NCBI GenBank assembly: GCA_016208495.1
Contig: JACQXX010000051.1
Location: 1 to 41,577, forward strand
DNA length: 41,577 nt
Direction of reading: 5' to 3'
From: Acidobacteriota bacterium
Lineage (GTDB): Bacteria; Acidobacteriota; Blastocatellia; Chloracidobacteriales; Chloracidobacteriaceae
The first letter of the stretch is position 1. The number at the start of each line of letters is the position of its first letter. Shown in pieces: positions 34,648 to 41,577 of this stretch. A program made the position numbers and the translations under genes. The notes beneath the pieces are model-generated. The model saw only the letters and a program-made list of their open reading frames with translations, made no database searches and was not told where the DNA came from.

Positions 34648-34723
34648 AGAACGGGAAGTTTTGCGAAACAACATCAAGTGCCGGGAGCCCCCCCAACCCT
34701 TTGTTCGCACCGCTTCCCGTTCT
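34648..34723 (+). terminator. Structured spacer hairpin between the AT-hook and kinase genes
   Basis: AGAACGGGAAG (34648-34658) pairs perfectly with CTTCCCGTTCT (34713-34723), and inside it GCGAAACAA can pair with TTGTTCGC with one bulge. The loop includes a C-run. No U-run follows, so it may be a leader structure for the kinase mRNA rather than a terminator. Confidence 0.4.
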
Positions 34724-34771
34724 GGTTTACCCTGGGCTCTCGTTCACTCCTCCTGTTATTTTACGCAAATA

Positions 34772-37700
34772 ATGTTTGTCTCCTCACCTCCCATCCAAGA
34801 AGCCACGAGCGTTTCAATTTGTCTTATTTGTAATTCCAATATAATCCCGGCCAATGTTCTGACCCAACTTTTAACGATTGGAGAGGTCACCAAACATTCG
34901 TTTGAATCACTTCAGGTTGGAAGCCAGACGTGTGTCTATGTCTACTGGATTCAAACATCAGAGGACCTTCGGTCCTGTGGCCGAACACTTGGAAAACAGT
35001 CTGCTCGATCCGTGATCGTGGTGCCTCCGGCCCTGACTGATGGTGCAATCCAGCTTTTTGAGAACCATCCGGGGATGACACTGATTTGGGAAGATCGGTT
35101 GCAACTCCTGATTCCCGTGATTCGCCGACTCGTTGTTACGTTGCGCCAGGTGCCGTCTCTGCCAACCCCTGAGTACCTTCGACCAATCAGTCCTCCGCTT
35201 CCAAACCTGCAGGAATCCAGACTGAAAGCCCTGACCAGTGTGATTCCAGATACCTGGTTTCGGATCAGTCGCGAAGGGAAATATCTTGATTTTGGAACGC
35301 CGTCGCCGGAACTCCTGGCGCTGTCGCCCGAAACACTGATTGGGTCCACGATTGATGACCTTCCCATTTCACCCGAACTCAAACAAAGATTCAAAACGGT
35401 GGTTGATCAGGCATTTCAAACCCGACACCTCCAAACCCTTGAATATGAAATGGATGTTCCAGCCGGTCGAAGGTATTTTGAACTCCGCGCCCTGGCAAGT
35501 AGCGATACGGAAGCAATTTTAATCGTCCGGGATCAGACCGATGCCCGGCATTCCGCCGAGACAATCCGAATCAGCGAAGAGCGACTTCGTTTTGCCCTGG
35601 AGGGCGCCCAGATTGGTACCTGGCACTGGGACATCGTGACCAATGAGATGGAGTGGTCAGACCGGTATTATGCCATTTTTGGTCTCTCCCACGATTTAAA
35701 ACCCAGCCTGGAACTCTGGGAAGGTATGTTACATCCAGATGATCACGACTGGGTGATTCAGGCGCTTGGAACAATGCTTGACCATGAGAATGAAAGCAGT
35801 GCCGAATATCGAATTCTCCGGCCAGATGGTTCAGTTCGCTGGGTGAATGTGGTTGGTCGTCTCGGTCGTCAGCCCGATGGATCCCCATTACAAATGGAAG
35901 GAATCATCTTTGACATTACTGATCGTCAATTAGCCCAGGAGAAAATCCGCCAGAGCGAAGAATGGTTTCGAACCCTGGTTCAGCATTCCTCTGACATTGT
36001 GGCTGTGATTCAACCCGATGGCACACGGCGGTTTGTCAGTTCCGGTGCCCGGCGTGTGCTTGGGTATGCCCCCGAAGAGTTAATTGGTAAAAATGCCTTT
36101 CAAGGAGTTCATCCAGAAGACATGGCTCGGGTTGAACAATCATTTCGAACTGTTTTGACCGAACCTTCGCAGACAGTTCAAATTGAATTCCGGTTCCAGC
36201 ACCTCACTGGCCACTGGGTTGACCTGGAATTGATCGGTGAAAATTATCTGGAAATTGGTGGTGTTGAAGGCGTTGTGGTCAACATTCGCGATATTACCGC
36301 CCGCAAAAAAGCCCAGGCGTTACTTCGCCGGAGTGAAGAAAAATTCGCTCAGATTTTCCACGACAGCCCAATGGCCATTTGTATTATTTCGCTTCAAACG
36401 GCTGAAATCCTGGATGTCAATCAGGCGTTTTTGGATATTTCCGATTATGCCCGCCAGGATCTGCTCCATCAAACGCCGGCTGATGTCGGACTCTGGCGGT
36501 CAATGCGAGGGGTGGAACGGTTGCGGGAAAAACTGGTTGCTTCAGGTGGGTTGTTATCCTTTACGGCTGAATTGCGCCGCCGGACAGGCGAAATTCGGAT
36601 TGTGGAAGGCCGCTCAACCCTGATGGAATTTCCCGAGGAACTCTGTGCTTTGACCATTTTTGTGGATACCACGGAGCGGTTTCGGATGGAGCAGGCGCTA
36701 CGGGTCAATCAGGAACGCCTGACCGAGACCGGTCGCCTGGCCCGCGTCGGTGGCTGGGAAGTCAATCTCGGGGCTGAACGGGTGTATTGGACGGAAGAAG
36801 TCTTTCTCATTCACGATATGCAGCCTGGGCTTCAACCAACCAGGGAAGAAGCCTTTGGATTTTATCCGCCAGATGCCCAGTCAGTGTTACATGTGGCTGT
36901 GGAGCGGACGATTCAGACGGGAATTCCCTGGGAACTTGAACTCCCCTTGATTACCGCCACCGGGCGGCAGATTTGGGTTCATTCGTTGGGGCATGTTGAA
37001 TATCGTGAGGGACAACCATACCGGCTTCACGGAGCCGTTCAGGATGTAACCGAGCGTCACCTGCGCGAGGAACGGATGCGGTTGCTCGAATCAGCCATCG
37101 AGCACGCCAATGATGCCGTTTTTATTACCGAAGCGGAACCGATTGACCCACCGGGCCCGCCAATTGTGTATGTCAATCAGGCATTTGTGGATGTCACCGG
37201 ATTTGAATCATCAGAAGTGATTGGTCTGACCCCGAGCATTTTAAAAAGTCCACGCACCAGGCTTGAAGATCTGGAACGCTCGCTTGAAGCACTCCATCGG
37301 CGTGAACCGATTACATTTGAAAACATCACCTCTCGCAAGGATGGGTCTGAATTTTGGGGGGAAATCTCAATTTTCCCGGTCATTGATGTCACTGGCAAAC
37401 ATACCCACTGGGTTGCCATCTTGCGCGATATTACTGAGCGGCATGTGATCGAAGACCGTCTCCGGCAGTCCCAACGGATGGAGACGTTGGGGCAATTTTC
37501 CAGCGGCGTGGCCCATAACTTCAACAATTTGTTGACGGTCATTCGTGGGTATGCCGATATGCTGGCCAGACTTTTTAAGACCGAGCCTTCAACCCTGGAG
37601 ATGGCGCTCGAAATTCGACGGGCTGCCGACCGGGGTGCCGAACTGGTGCGGGAACTGATGGCCTTTGGCCGCCGCACCGAAGCCAATCGGGCTATTATTG

Positions 37701-38644
37701 ATGTGAACGAAGTGGTCCTGGAAACCACCAGCCTGATGCAGCGACTGATTGGGCCGCACATCCAGGTTGACCTTGATCTGGACGAATCCTGTCCCCATAT
37801 TTGTGCCGATGCCAGCCAACTGACCCAGGTGTTGCTCAACCTGGCAGCCAATGCCCGCGATGCCATGCCAACCGGGGGAACCTTAGCCATTCAAACCAGA
37901 CTGGTATCGGTTGATGAACAGGCCCTGAGCGAGTTGATTGACCGACCAGGAAAAATGGTCGTCAGCACCAATCCAATCACCACTGGCAAGAAGGTGAAAG
38001 TGACGGTTCGCGATATCGGCACCGGAATTCCTCCAGAGGTGCTCAAGCGAATATTTGAACCATTCTTTACCACAAAGGACATTGGCAAAGGTACCGGGTT
38101 GGGGCTGGCAACTGTTTATGGGTTTGTAAACGGTTCAGGTGGATTTATTGAGGTTTCTTCTCGACCTGAATATGGAACCACATTCCATATTTACCTGCCC
38201 AGTGCCGATCAAGAAACACTCATCGGGATTGATTATGATCCACTCTTGCCCAACTTTGAGGTTGGTACCCAGACGGTGCTGGTAGTTGATGATGAGCCCG
38301 CCGTTCGCAAAATGGTGAAAGAACTACTCCATCAAAATGGTTTTCATCTGCTGGAAGCTGGTTCCGGTGAGGAAGCCCTGGCCCTGGAACGCTCCTACAA
38401 AGGCACGATTGATTTGATTTTAAGTGATTTACTGATGCCCAAAATGAATGGGTATGAGCTGGTTGCCCGGTTTTTGACCCGACGGCCAACGGCACGGGCA
38501 CTGTTGATGACCGGAGATGGCTCCCGGATTACTGCGGAGAACGAGCATACCCTGTTGCCCTTGCTGGCCAAGCCCTTTACCGAAGACCAGCTCCTGGCAG
38601 CGGTCCGGCGCTCACTGACAGGCAAACACATTCGAATGACTTAA
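34772..38644 (+). CDS. Multi-PAS hybrid sensor histidine kinase
   Basis: I prefer the ATG at 34772 to the TTG at 34661, whose leader would lie in the hairpin; neither has a clear ribosome-binding site. The 1290-residue protein has a degenerate receiver-like N-terminus (about 15-125), six PAS domains (starting near 150, 268, 395, 520, 645 and 770), a dimerisation/phospho-acceptor helix with H915 in GVAHNFNN, an ATPase domain ([10 protein letters not shown], then DIGTGIPPE and [12 protein letters not shown]) and a C-terminal receiver with D1219 (LILSDLLMP). No membrane helices, so it is a cytosolic sensor. PAS stacks suggest redox, gas or small-molecule input. No DNA-binding response regulator is adjacent. 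The downstream polysaccharide genes may be a target, but this is inference. Confidence 0.9.
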   Translation: MFVSSPPIQEATSVSICLICNSNIIPANVLTQLLTIGEVTKHSFESLQVGSQTCVYVYWIQTSEDLRSCGRTLGKQSARSVIVVPPALTDGAIQLFENHPGMTLIWEDRLQLLIPVIRRLVVTLRQVPSLPTPEYLRPISPPLPNLQESRLKALTSVIPDTWFRISREGKYLDFGTPSPELLALSPETLIGSTIDDLPISPELKQRFKTVVDQAFQTRHLQTLEYEMDVPAGRRYFELRALASSDTEAILIVRDQTDARHSAETIRISEERLRFALEGAQIGTWHWDIVTNEMEWSDRYYAIFGLSHDLKPSLELWEGMLHPDDHDWVIQALGTMLDHENESSAEYRILRPDGSVRWVNVVGRLGRQPDGSPLQMEGIIFDITDRQLAQEKIRQSEEWFRTLVQHSSDIVAVIQPDGTRRFVSSGARRVLGYAPEELIGKNAFQGVHPEDMARVEQSFRTVLTEPSQTVQIEFRFQHLTGHWVDLELIGENYLEIGGVEGVVVNIRDITARKKAQALLRRSEEKFAQIFHDSPMAICIISLQTAEILDVNQAFLDISDYARQDLLHQTPADVGLWRSMRGVERLREKLVASGGLLSFTAELRRRTGEIRIVEGRSTLMEFPEELCALTIFVDTTERFRMEQALRVNQERLTETGRLARVGGWEVNLGAERVYWTEEVFLIHDMQPGLQPTREEAFGFYPPDAQSVLHVAVERTIQTGIPWELELPLITATGRQIWVHSLGHVEYREGQPYRLHGAVQDVTERHLREERMRLLESAIEHANDAVFITEAEPIDPPGPPIVYVNQAFVDVTGFESSEVIGLTPSILKSPRTRLEDLERSLEALHRREPITFENITSRKDGSEFWGEISIFPVIDVTGKHTHWVAILRDITERHVIEDRLRQSQRMETLGQFSSGVAHNFNNLLTVIRGYADMLARLFKTEPSTLEMALEIRRAADRGAELVRELMAFGRRTEANRAIIDVNEVVLETTSLMQRLIGPHIQVDLDLDESCPHICADASQLTQVLLNLAANARDAMPTGGTLAIQTRLVSVDEQALSELIDRPGKMVVSTNPITTGKKVKVTVRDIGTGIPPEVLKRIFEPFFTTKDIGKGTGLGLATVYGFVNGSGGFIEVSSRPEYGTTFHIYLPSADQETLIGIDYDPLLPNFEVGTQTVLVVDDEPAVRKMVKELLHQNGFHLLEAGSGEEALALERSYKGTIDLILSDLLMPKMNGYELVARFLTRRPTARALLMTGDGSRITAENEHTLLPLLAKPFTEDQLLAAVRRSLTGKHIRMT

Positions 38645-38658
38645 AGTTTGCCCAAAAT

Positions 38659-38684
38659 ATCGCCGCCTTAAACCTGGGGGCGAT
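38659..38684 (+). terminator. Weak hairpin after the kinase gene
   Basis: ATCGCCGCC pairs with GGGGGCGAT with one mismatch around an 8-base loop, 15 bases after the stop codon. There is no T-run, so termination would be weak. Confidence 0.3.
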
Positions 38685-38789
38685 TCAGAAAACATCGTCA
38701 TCAAGAGAATGGTTGAACAGGTTGAAACACATTTTAGGCTATCTAATCGCTCCTCCCAGTAAATTTATCGCAAGGCGACTCAATAGTTG

Positions 38790-39971
38790 ATGAAAATTGG
38801 AATTTACAACCGCTACATCAATGCTCTCGGTGGAGGAGAAAAACGTACCCTGGCTCTGGCTGAACATTTGAGCCATCGGCATACCGTTTCGCTCATTGTT
38901 CCTTATTGCCTCGACAAGCCGTTTTTGGAAGGCTACTTCAACATTGATCTGGGGCGGGTTCGGGTGGTCGTGTTGGACTCAAATTCCAGGTCAGGGCTAC
39001 CCCACCGGGGAAGCGTTGAAGCTATTTATTTCAATCAAATCAAAGCCATGGAACTCGATCTGCTGATTAATAATTCACACCAAAGCCACCTGATGTGTCC
39101 CGCAAGCCGGGGGATTTATATGTGTATGTTCCCGCATCAAGTCTGGGGAAGTCCATTGGAATGGAAAACGCCGTTCACACTCCTTGATTCACTGTCCATT
39201 CGATGGAAAAGCCTGATGTCTGGCCAAACCCTCAAAGCGGTCAATTCTTATGATGTCGTAACCGCAAATTCACAATTTACTGGACACTGGATCAAGCGGC
39301 GCTGGAAACGCCAGTCTGAAGTCGTTTATTCCGTCTGCGAACGGATGGCGGAAGACGTTGATTTCTCACAAAAGAAGCCTGTTATTCTCAATGTCGGGCG
39401 GTTTATTGGAGATCCTTGGAAATTTCATCACAAACGCCAGGATGTCTTGCTGGAAGCATTCAAACGGTTCCACCTTGCACAGTGCCAGGGCTGGGAACTC
39501 CATTTTGCCGGAAGCAGGCCGAATGATGCCGCCGGTCACGAGTTTTTGGAGACCTTAATCGCTTCAGCCAACGGATTTCCAGTCCAATTTCACCCAGGCA
39601 TTCCCTTTGAGGCGTTGCGACAATTGTACCGGACGGCCTCGATTTACTGGCATGCCACCGGATATGGTTGTTCAGCCGAAGCCTATCCAGAGCGTCAGGA
39701 GCACTTTGGCGTCACGACCGTGGAAGCCATGTCGGCGGGCCTGGTTCCGGTGGTGATCAACTCTGGCGGCCAACGGGAAAGTGTGCGTCATCAAGGAAAT
39801 GGGTTTCTCTGGAATGACCTGGATGAAATGATCGAACTGACCCAATCTCTGATTCTGGATCGGGAGCTCCGCGAACGGCTTGGTGTGCAGGCTGCAACGG
39901 ATAGTAAACAGTTTTGTCGCGAAGCTTTTCTGGAACGAATGGACCGAATTCTTGAACGGCTGACAACTTAA
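38790..39971 (+). CDS. GT4-family glycosyltransferase
   Basis: The frame's first codon is TTG at 38787, but the ATG at 38790 is the better start (MKIGIYNRYINALGGGEKRT). The 393-residue protein has the GT-B fold layout: N-terminal GGGEKRT acceptor-side loop, NVGRFIGDPWKFHHKRQDVL linker start of the second domain, and EHFGVTTVEAMSAGLVPVV, the E-x7-E-type nucleotide-sugar motif of retaining GT4 enzymes. It would transfer a sugar from an NDP or GDP donor to a growing glycan on the cytosolic face of the membrane. The next gene makes a uronic-acid donor, consistent with an exopolysaccharide pathway. Confidence 0.85.
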   Translation: MKIGIYNRYINALGGGEKRTLALAEHLSHRHTVSLIVPYCLDKPFLEGYFNIDLGRVRVVVLDSNSRSGLPHRGSVEAIYFNQIKAMELDLLINNSHQSHLMCPASRGIYMCMFPHQVWGSPLEWKTPFTLLDSLSIRWKSLMSGQTLKAVNSYDVVTANSQFTGHWIKRRWKRQSEVVYSVCERMAEDVDFSQKKPVILNVGRFIGDPWKFHHKRQDVLLEAFKRFHLAQCQGWELHFAGSRPNDAAGHEFLETLIASANGFPVQFHPGIPFEALRQLYRTASIYWHATGYGCSAEAYPERQEHFGVTTVEAMSAGLVPVVINSGGQRESVRHQGNGFLWNDLDEMIELTQSLILDRELRERLGVQAATDSKQFCREAFLERMDRILERLTT

Positions 39972-39982
39972 ATCGTGTCCTC

Positions 39983-39991
39983 TGCTATACT
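39983..39991 (+). promoter_or_regulatory. Extended -10 promoter candidate
   Basis: TGCTATACT fits the extended -10 form TGnTATAMT and lies about 45 bases before the dehydrogenase ATG. A CTGACA at 39960-39965 is 20 bases upstream, too far for a good -35. It could give this gene its own promoter despite the 65-base gap to the glycosyltransferase. Confidence 0.35.
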
Positions 39992-40036
39992 CCGCCAACT
40001 CAACAGAGGGAAGAAATGAGGGAGACCTGAGATCAA

Positions 40037-41308
40037 ATGCGCGTACTGACCTGGGGACTGGGATATGTGGGGTTGGTTTCATCCGCCTGTCTGGCCCAAT
40101 TAGGCCATGACGTGATTGGCATTGACTCTGATATCGCCAAAGTTCAAGCACTCAACCAGGGAAAAAGTATCCTGGTTGAACCCGGATGCGATGAGATTGT
40201 GAGCCGAAATCTCAATGCAGGCCGGCTGAAGGGAACAGTTGAGGCGGATGTAGCCGCCAACTGGCCGGAAATTTTGCTGGTTTGTGTTGGAACTCCGGGC
40301 GACAGTGATGGCAATTTTATCCTGGATGACCTCAACCTTGTCACTCACACCATTGGCAACAGGTTGCGGCAGTCAACTTCATTTCAGGTGGTGGTTGTTC
40401 GGAGTACCGTCTTTCCTGGAACCACCCGCGAAATTCTGATACCCCAGTTCGAAAAATACTCTGGCAAAAAGGCGGGCGAGGACTTTGGTGTTGTGTTCAA
40501 CCCTGAATTTCTTCGTGAGTCCACAGCCATCAAGGATTTCTTTGAACCCCCCTACATTCTGATTGGAGAACTGGATGCTCGTTCTGGACGGATGGTGGAG
40601 CTTCTCTATGAACCAATGAACGCCAACCGGATTCGAGTCAGCCTTGAGGAAGCCGAATGCCTGAAGCTCGCCAGCAACGCATTTCACAGCTTAAAAGTCG
40701 GATTTGCCAATGAGATTGGCCGTTTATGCGATCGGTTGACCCTGGATAGTCAAAAGGTGATGGATTTGGTCTGTGCCGACACCCGGCTCAATCTTTCTTC
40801 CGCGTACTTAAATCCAGGGTTTGCGTTCGGTGGTGCTTGCCTTCCGAAAGATTTGCGTTCGTTGACGGCTGGCGCCCGCCACATCGGAGTTGAATTGCCA
40901 ATTCTGGAAGCCGTTTTGCCAAGCAATGACCTTCATCTGGAGATGGTGCTCAACAAAGTAACCGATCACAATCTTGGGTCCGTCGGCGTCCTGGGGCTGA
41001 GCTTCAAATCGGGTACCAATGACTTGAGGGAAAGCCCGGCGGTGGAGTTTGTTTGTCGTCTCCGTAAAAAAGGCGTGATGGTTTGGGTTTTTGATCCGGA
41101 TGTGAAACTAAGCCGACTCACCAGGGCAAACAAAGAATTTCTCATGGAAAAACTGCCGGACATTGAAACGATTGTGTGTCCGGACATCAATCTCATTCAA
41201 TCACGCTGTGAAGGAATTGTGGTTACCCGGCCCCAGCCTGAATTTCAAGCCTTCATTCGCCACATAAGGCTGAGCCATCCTCAGATACCTGTCATTAACT
41301 TTGGATGA
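40037..41308 (+). CDS. UDP-glucose/GDP-mannose dehydrogenase family, AlgD-like
   Basis: A 423-residue NAD-dependent sugar-nucleotide 6-dehydrogenase, a four-electron enzyme that makes a uronic acid donor. GLGYVGLV (residues 7-14) binds NAD, VCVGTP (about 81-86) and VVRSTVFPGTT follow, and C268 in FGGACLPKD is the catalytic Cys. NPEFLRESTAIKDFFEPP and GLSFKSGTNDLRESP match GDP-mannose dehydrogenase (AlgD) more closely than UDP-glucose dehydrogenase in my reading. GGGAG at 40020-40024 is 12 bases from the ATG. With the GT4 gene it points to an alginate-like or other uronate exopolysaccharide. The substrate, GDP-mannose or UDP-hexose, needs testing. Confidence 0.85.
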   Translation: MRVLTWGLGYVGLVSSACLAQLGHDVIGIDSDIAKVQALNQGKSILVEPGCDEIVSRNLNAGRLKGTVEADVAANWPEILLVCVGTPGDSDGNFILDDLNLVTHTIGNRLRQSTSFQVVVVRSTVFPGTTREILIPQFEKYSGKKAGEDFGVVFNPEFLRESTAIKDFFEPPYILIGELDARSGRMVELLYEPMNANRIRVSLEEAECLKLASNAFHSLKVGFANEIGRLCDRLTLDSQKVMDLVCADTRLNLSSAYLNPGFAFGGACLPKDLRSLTAGARHIGVELPILEAVLPSNDLHLEMVLNKVTDHNLGSVGVLGLSFKSGTNDLRESPAVEFVCRLRKKGVMVWVFDPDVKLSRLTRANKEFLMEKLPDIETIVCPDINLIQSRCEGIVVTRPQPEFQAFIRHIRLSHPQIPVINFG

Positions 41309-41342
41309 TCAATAGCCATTCGGAGATAATGGCTATTGATCA
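41306..41342 (+). terminator. Perfect 15-bp hairpin at the dehydrogenase stop codon
   Basis: TGATCAATAGCCATT and AATGGCTATTGATCA pair perfectly around a 7-base loop. The first three stem bases are the TGA stop. No T-run follows, so it may terminate weakly or protect the mRNA 3' end. 41343-41437 shows no other feature. Confidence 0.5.
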
Positions 41343-41437
41343 TGGGATTCGACCTGCTGATGTGCGTAAACTCTGGCTCCAGCACACTGGCCGGTGTGGG
41401 TATGCTCAACTATAAGGGGTCATCTGTTGAATTTAAC

Positions 41438-41577
41438 TAACGTGAGTTCGACGTAAGAAAAACGAAAAAATAACCAACAACTCTCATTTTTGGTATCATT
41501 TACAAAATGAAAATTCGGTGGTGGACACCAAAAAGGAGAGTGTTGGTATGATGTTGATAGATCTTTTTTGCGCGATT
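41438..41577 (+). mobile_element. Left end of an insertion sequence (IS982-like?), partial
   Basis: TAACGTGAGTTCGACGTAAG resembles an IS terminal repeat. It is followed by an inverted pair (41474-41494 with 41527-41546) and a short coding start with a strong ribosome-binding site. MMLIDLFCAI resembles the N-terminus of IS982-type transposases (LFC-x-x-DDFC), though the DDF would lie beyond the window. Assignment is tentative. Confidence 0.35.
41548..41577 (+). CDS. Partial ORF, possible transposase N-terminus
   Basis: ATG at 41548 (or 41551) with AAGGAG at 41533-41538. Only ten codons (MMLIDLFCAI) are present before the window ends. The ribosome-binding site lies in the right arm of an inverted repeat that could hide it in read-through transcripts. 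Confidence 0.35.
   Translation, partial: MMLIDLFCAI

Noticed and set aside
37177-37890. Long open frame on - opposite the hybrid kinase
   Set aside because: It is Ser/Arg-rich, matches no family and lies wholly antisense to the well-supported histidine-kinase domains.

Overview
The window looks like part of a mid-GC (about 50 %) Gram-negative chromosome. It has an OmpA-type cell-wall-binding domain, signal peptides, an ECF sigma/anti-sigma pair, a very large PAS hybrid histidine kinase and uronic-acid polysaccharide genes. Gene content and the many short-tandem-repeat spacers suggest an Acidobacteriota-like (Blastocatellia-like) genome. That placement is inference; there is no rRNA, tRNA or CRISPR array to test it.

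Layout. 1-5801: a start-less Cys-rich reading frame, an SGNH-fold protein, a zinc-ribbon protein and an exported TPR-CHAT protease-like protein, all on +. 5814-7443: a foreign-looking, AT-rich two-gene module on -, an ExeA/TniB-like AAA+ ATPase overlapping a ribbon-helix-helix-like protein whose own coding DNA carries eleven copies of an 8-base word, several as 20-base palindromes. 7696-9156: an HhH/Hpt-like protein. 9665-13636: two ATPase/permease ABC-2 export operons, the second framed by inverted heptamer arrays. 13901-18921: a DUF4386 membrane protein, a zinc-finger anti-sigma/FecR/DUF3352 protein with its ECF sigma factor, and an SDR. 19249-26657: a lipocalin-like exported protein, then a six-gene minus-strand cluster (OmpA-fused substrate-binding protein, permease, ATPase, TM/coiled-coil protein, coiled-coil protein, small conserved protein) that looks like one envelope system, plus a small exported protein. 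26776-30396: DEAD-box helicase and exported metallo-beta-lactamase-fold hydrolase. 31079-32511: a 5'-truncated replication-initiator-like fragment and an orphan S24/S26 peptidase-fold protein. 32979-41308: an AT-hook protein, the hybrid kinase, a GT4 glycosyltransferase and an AlgD-like sugar-nucleotide dehydrogenase. 41438-41577: the start of an insertion sequence.

The most unusual features are (i) the ATPase/RHH module, where one DNA word is read in all three coding frames, so the DNA itself seems to be under selection, and (ii) a population of spacer elements built from tandem heptamers of several unrelated sequences (TAGTCAG, TAGCGAG, GGGTTCA/C, CATCCCT, AGAATNN, GGGCTNN). These form inverted repeats, sit at gene 3' ends, supply stop codons to several genes and appear to have cut short the OmpA domain at 24335. 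I ran no database search; family names are from recognised motifs.
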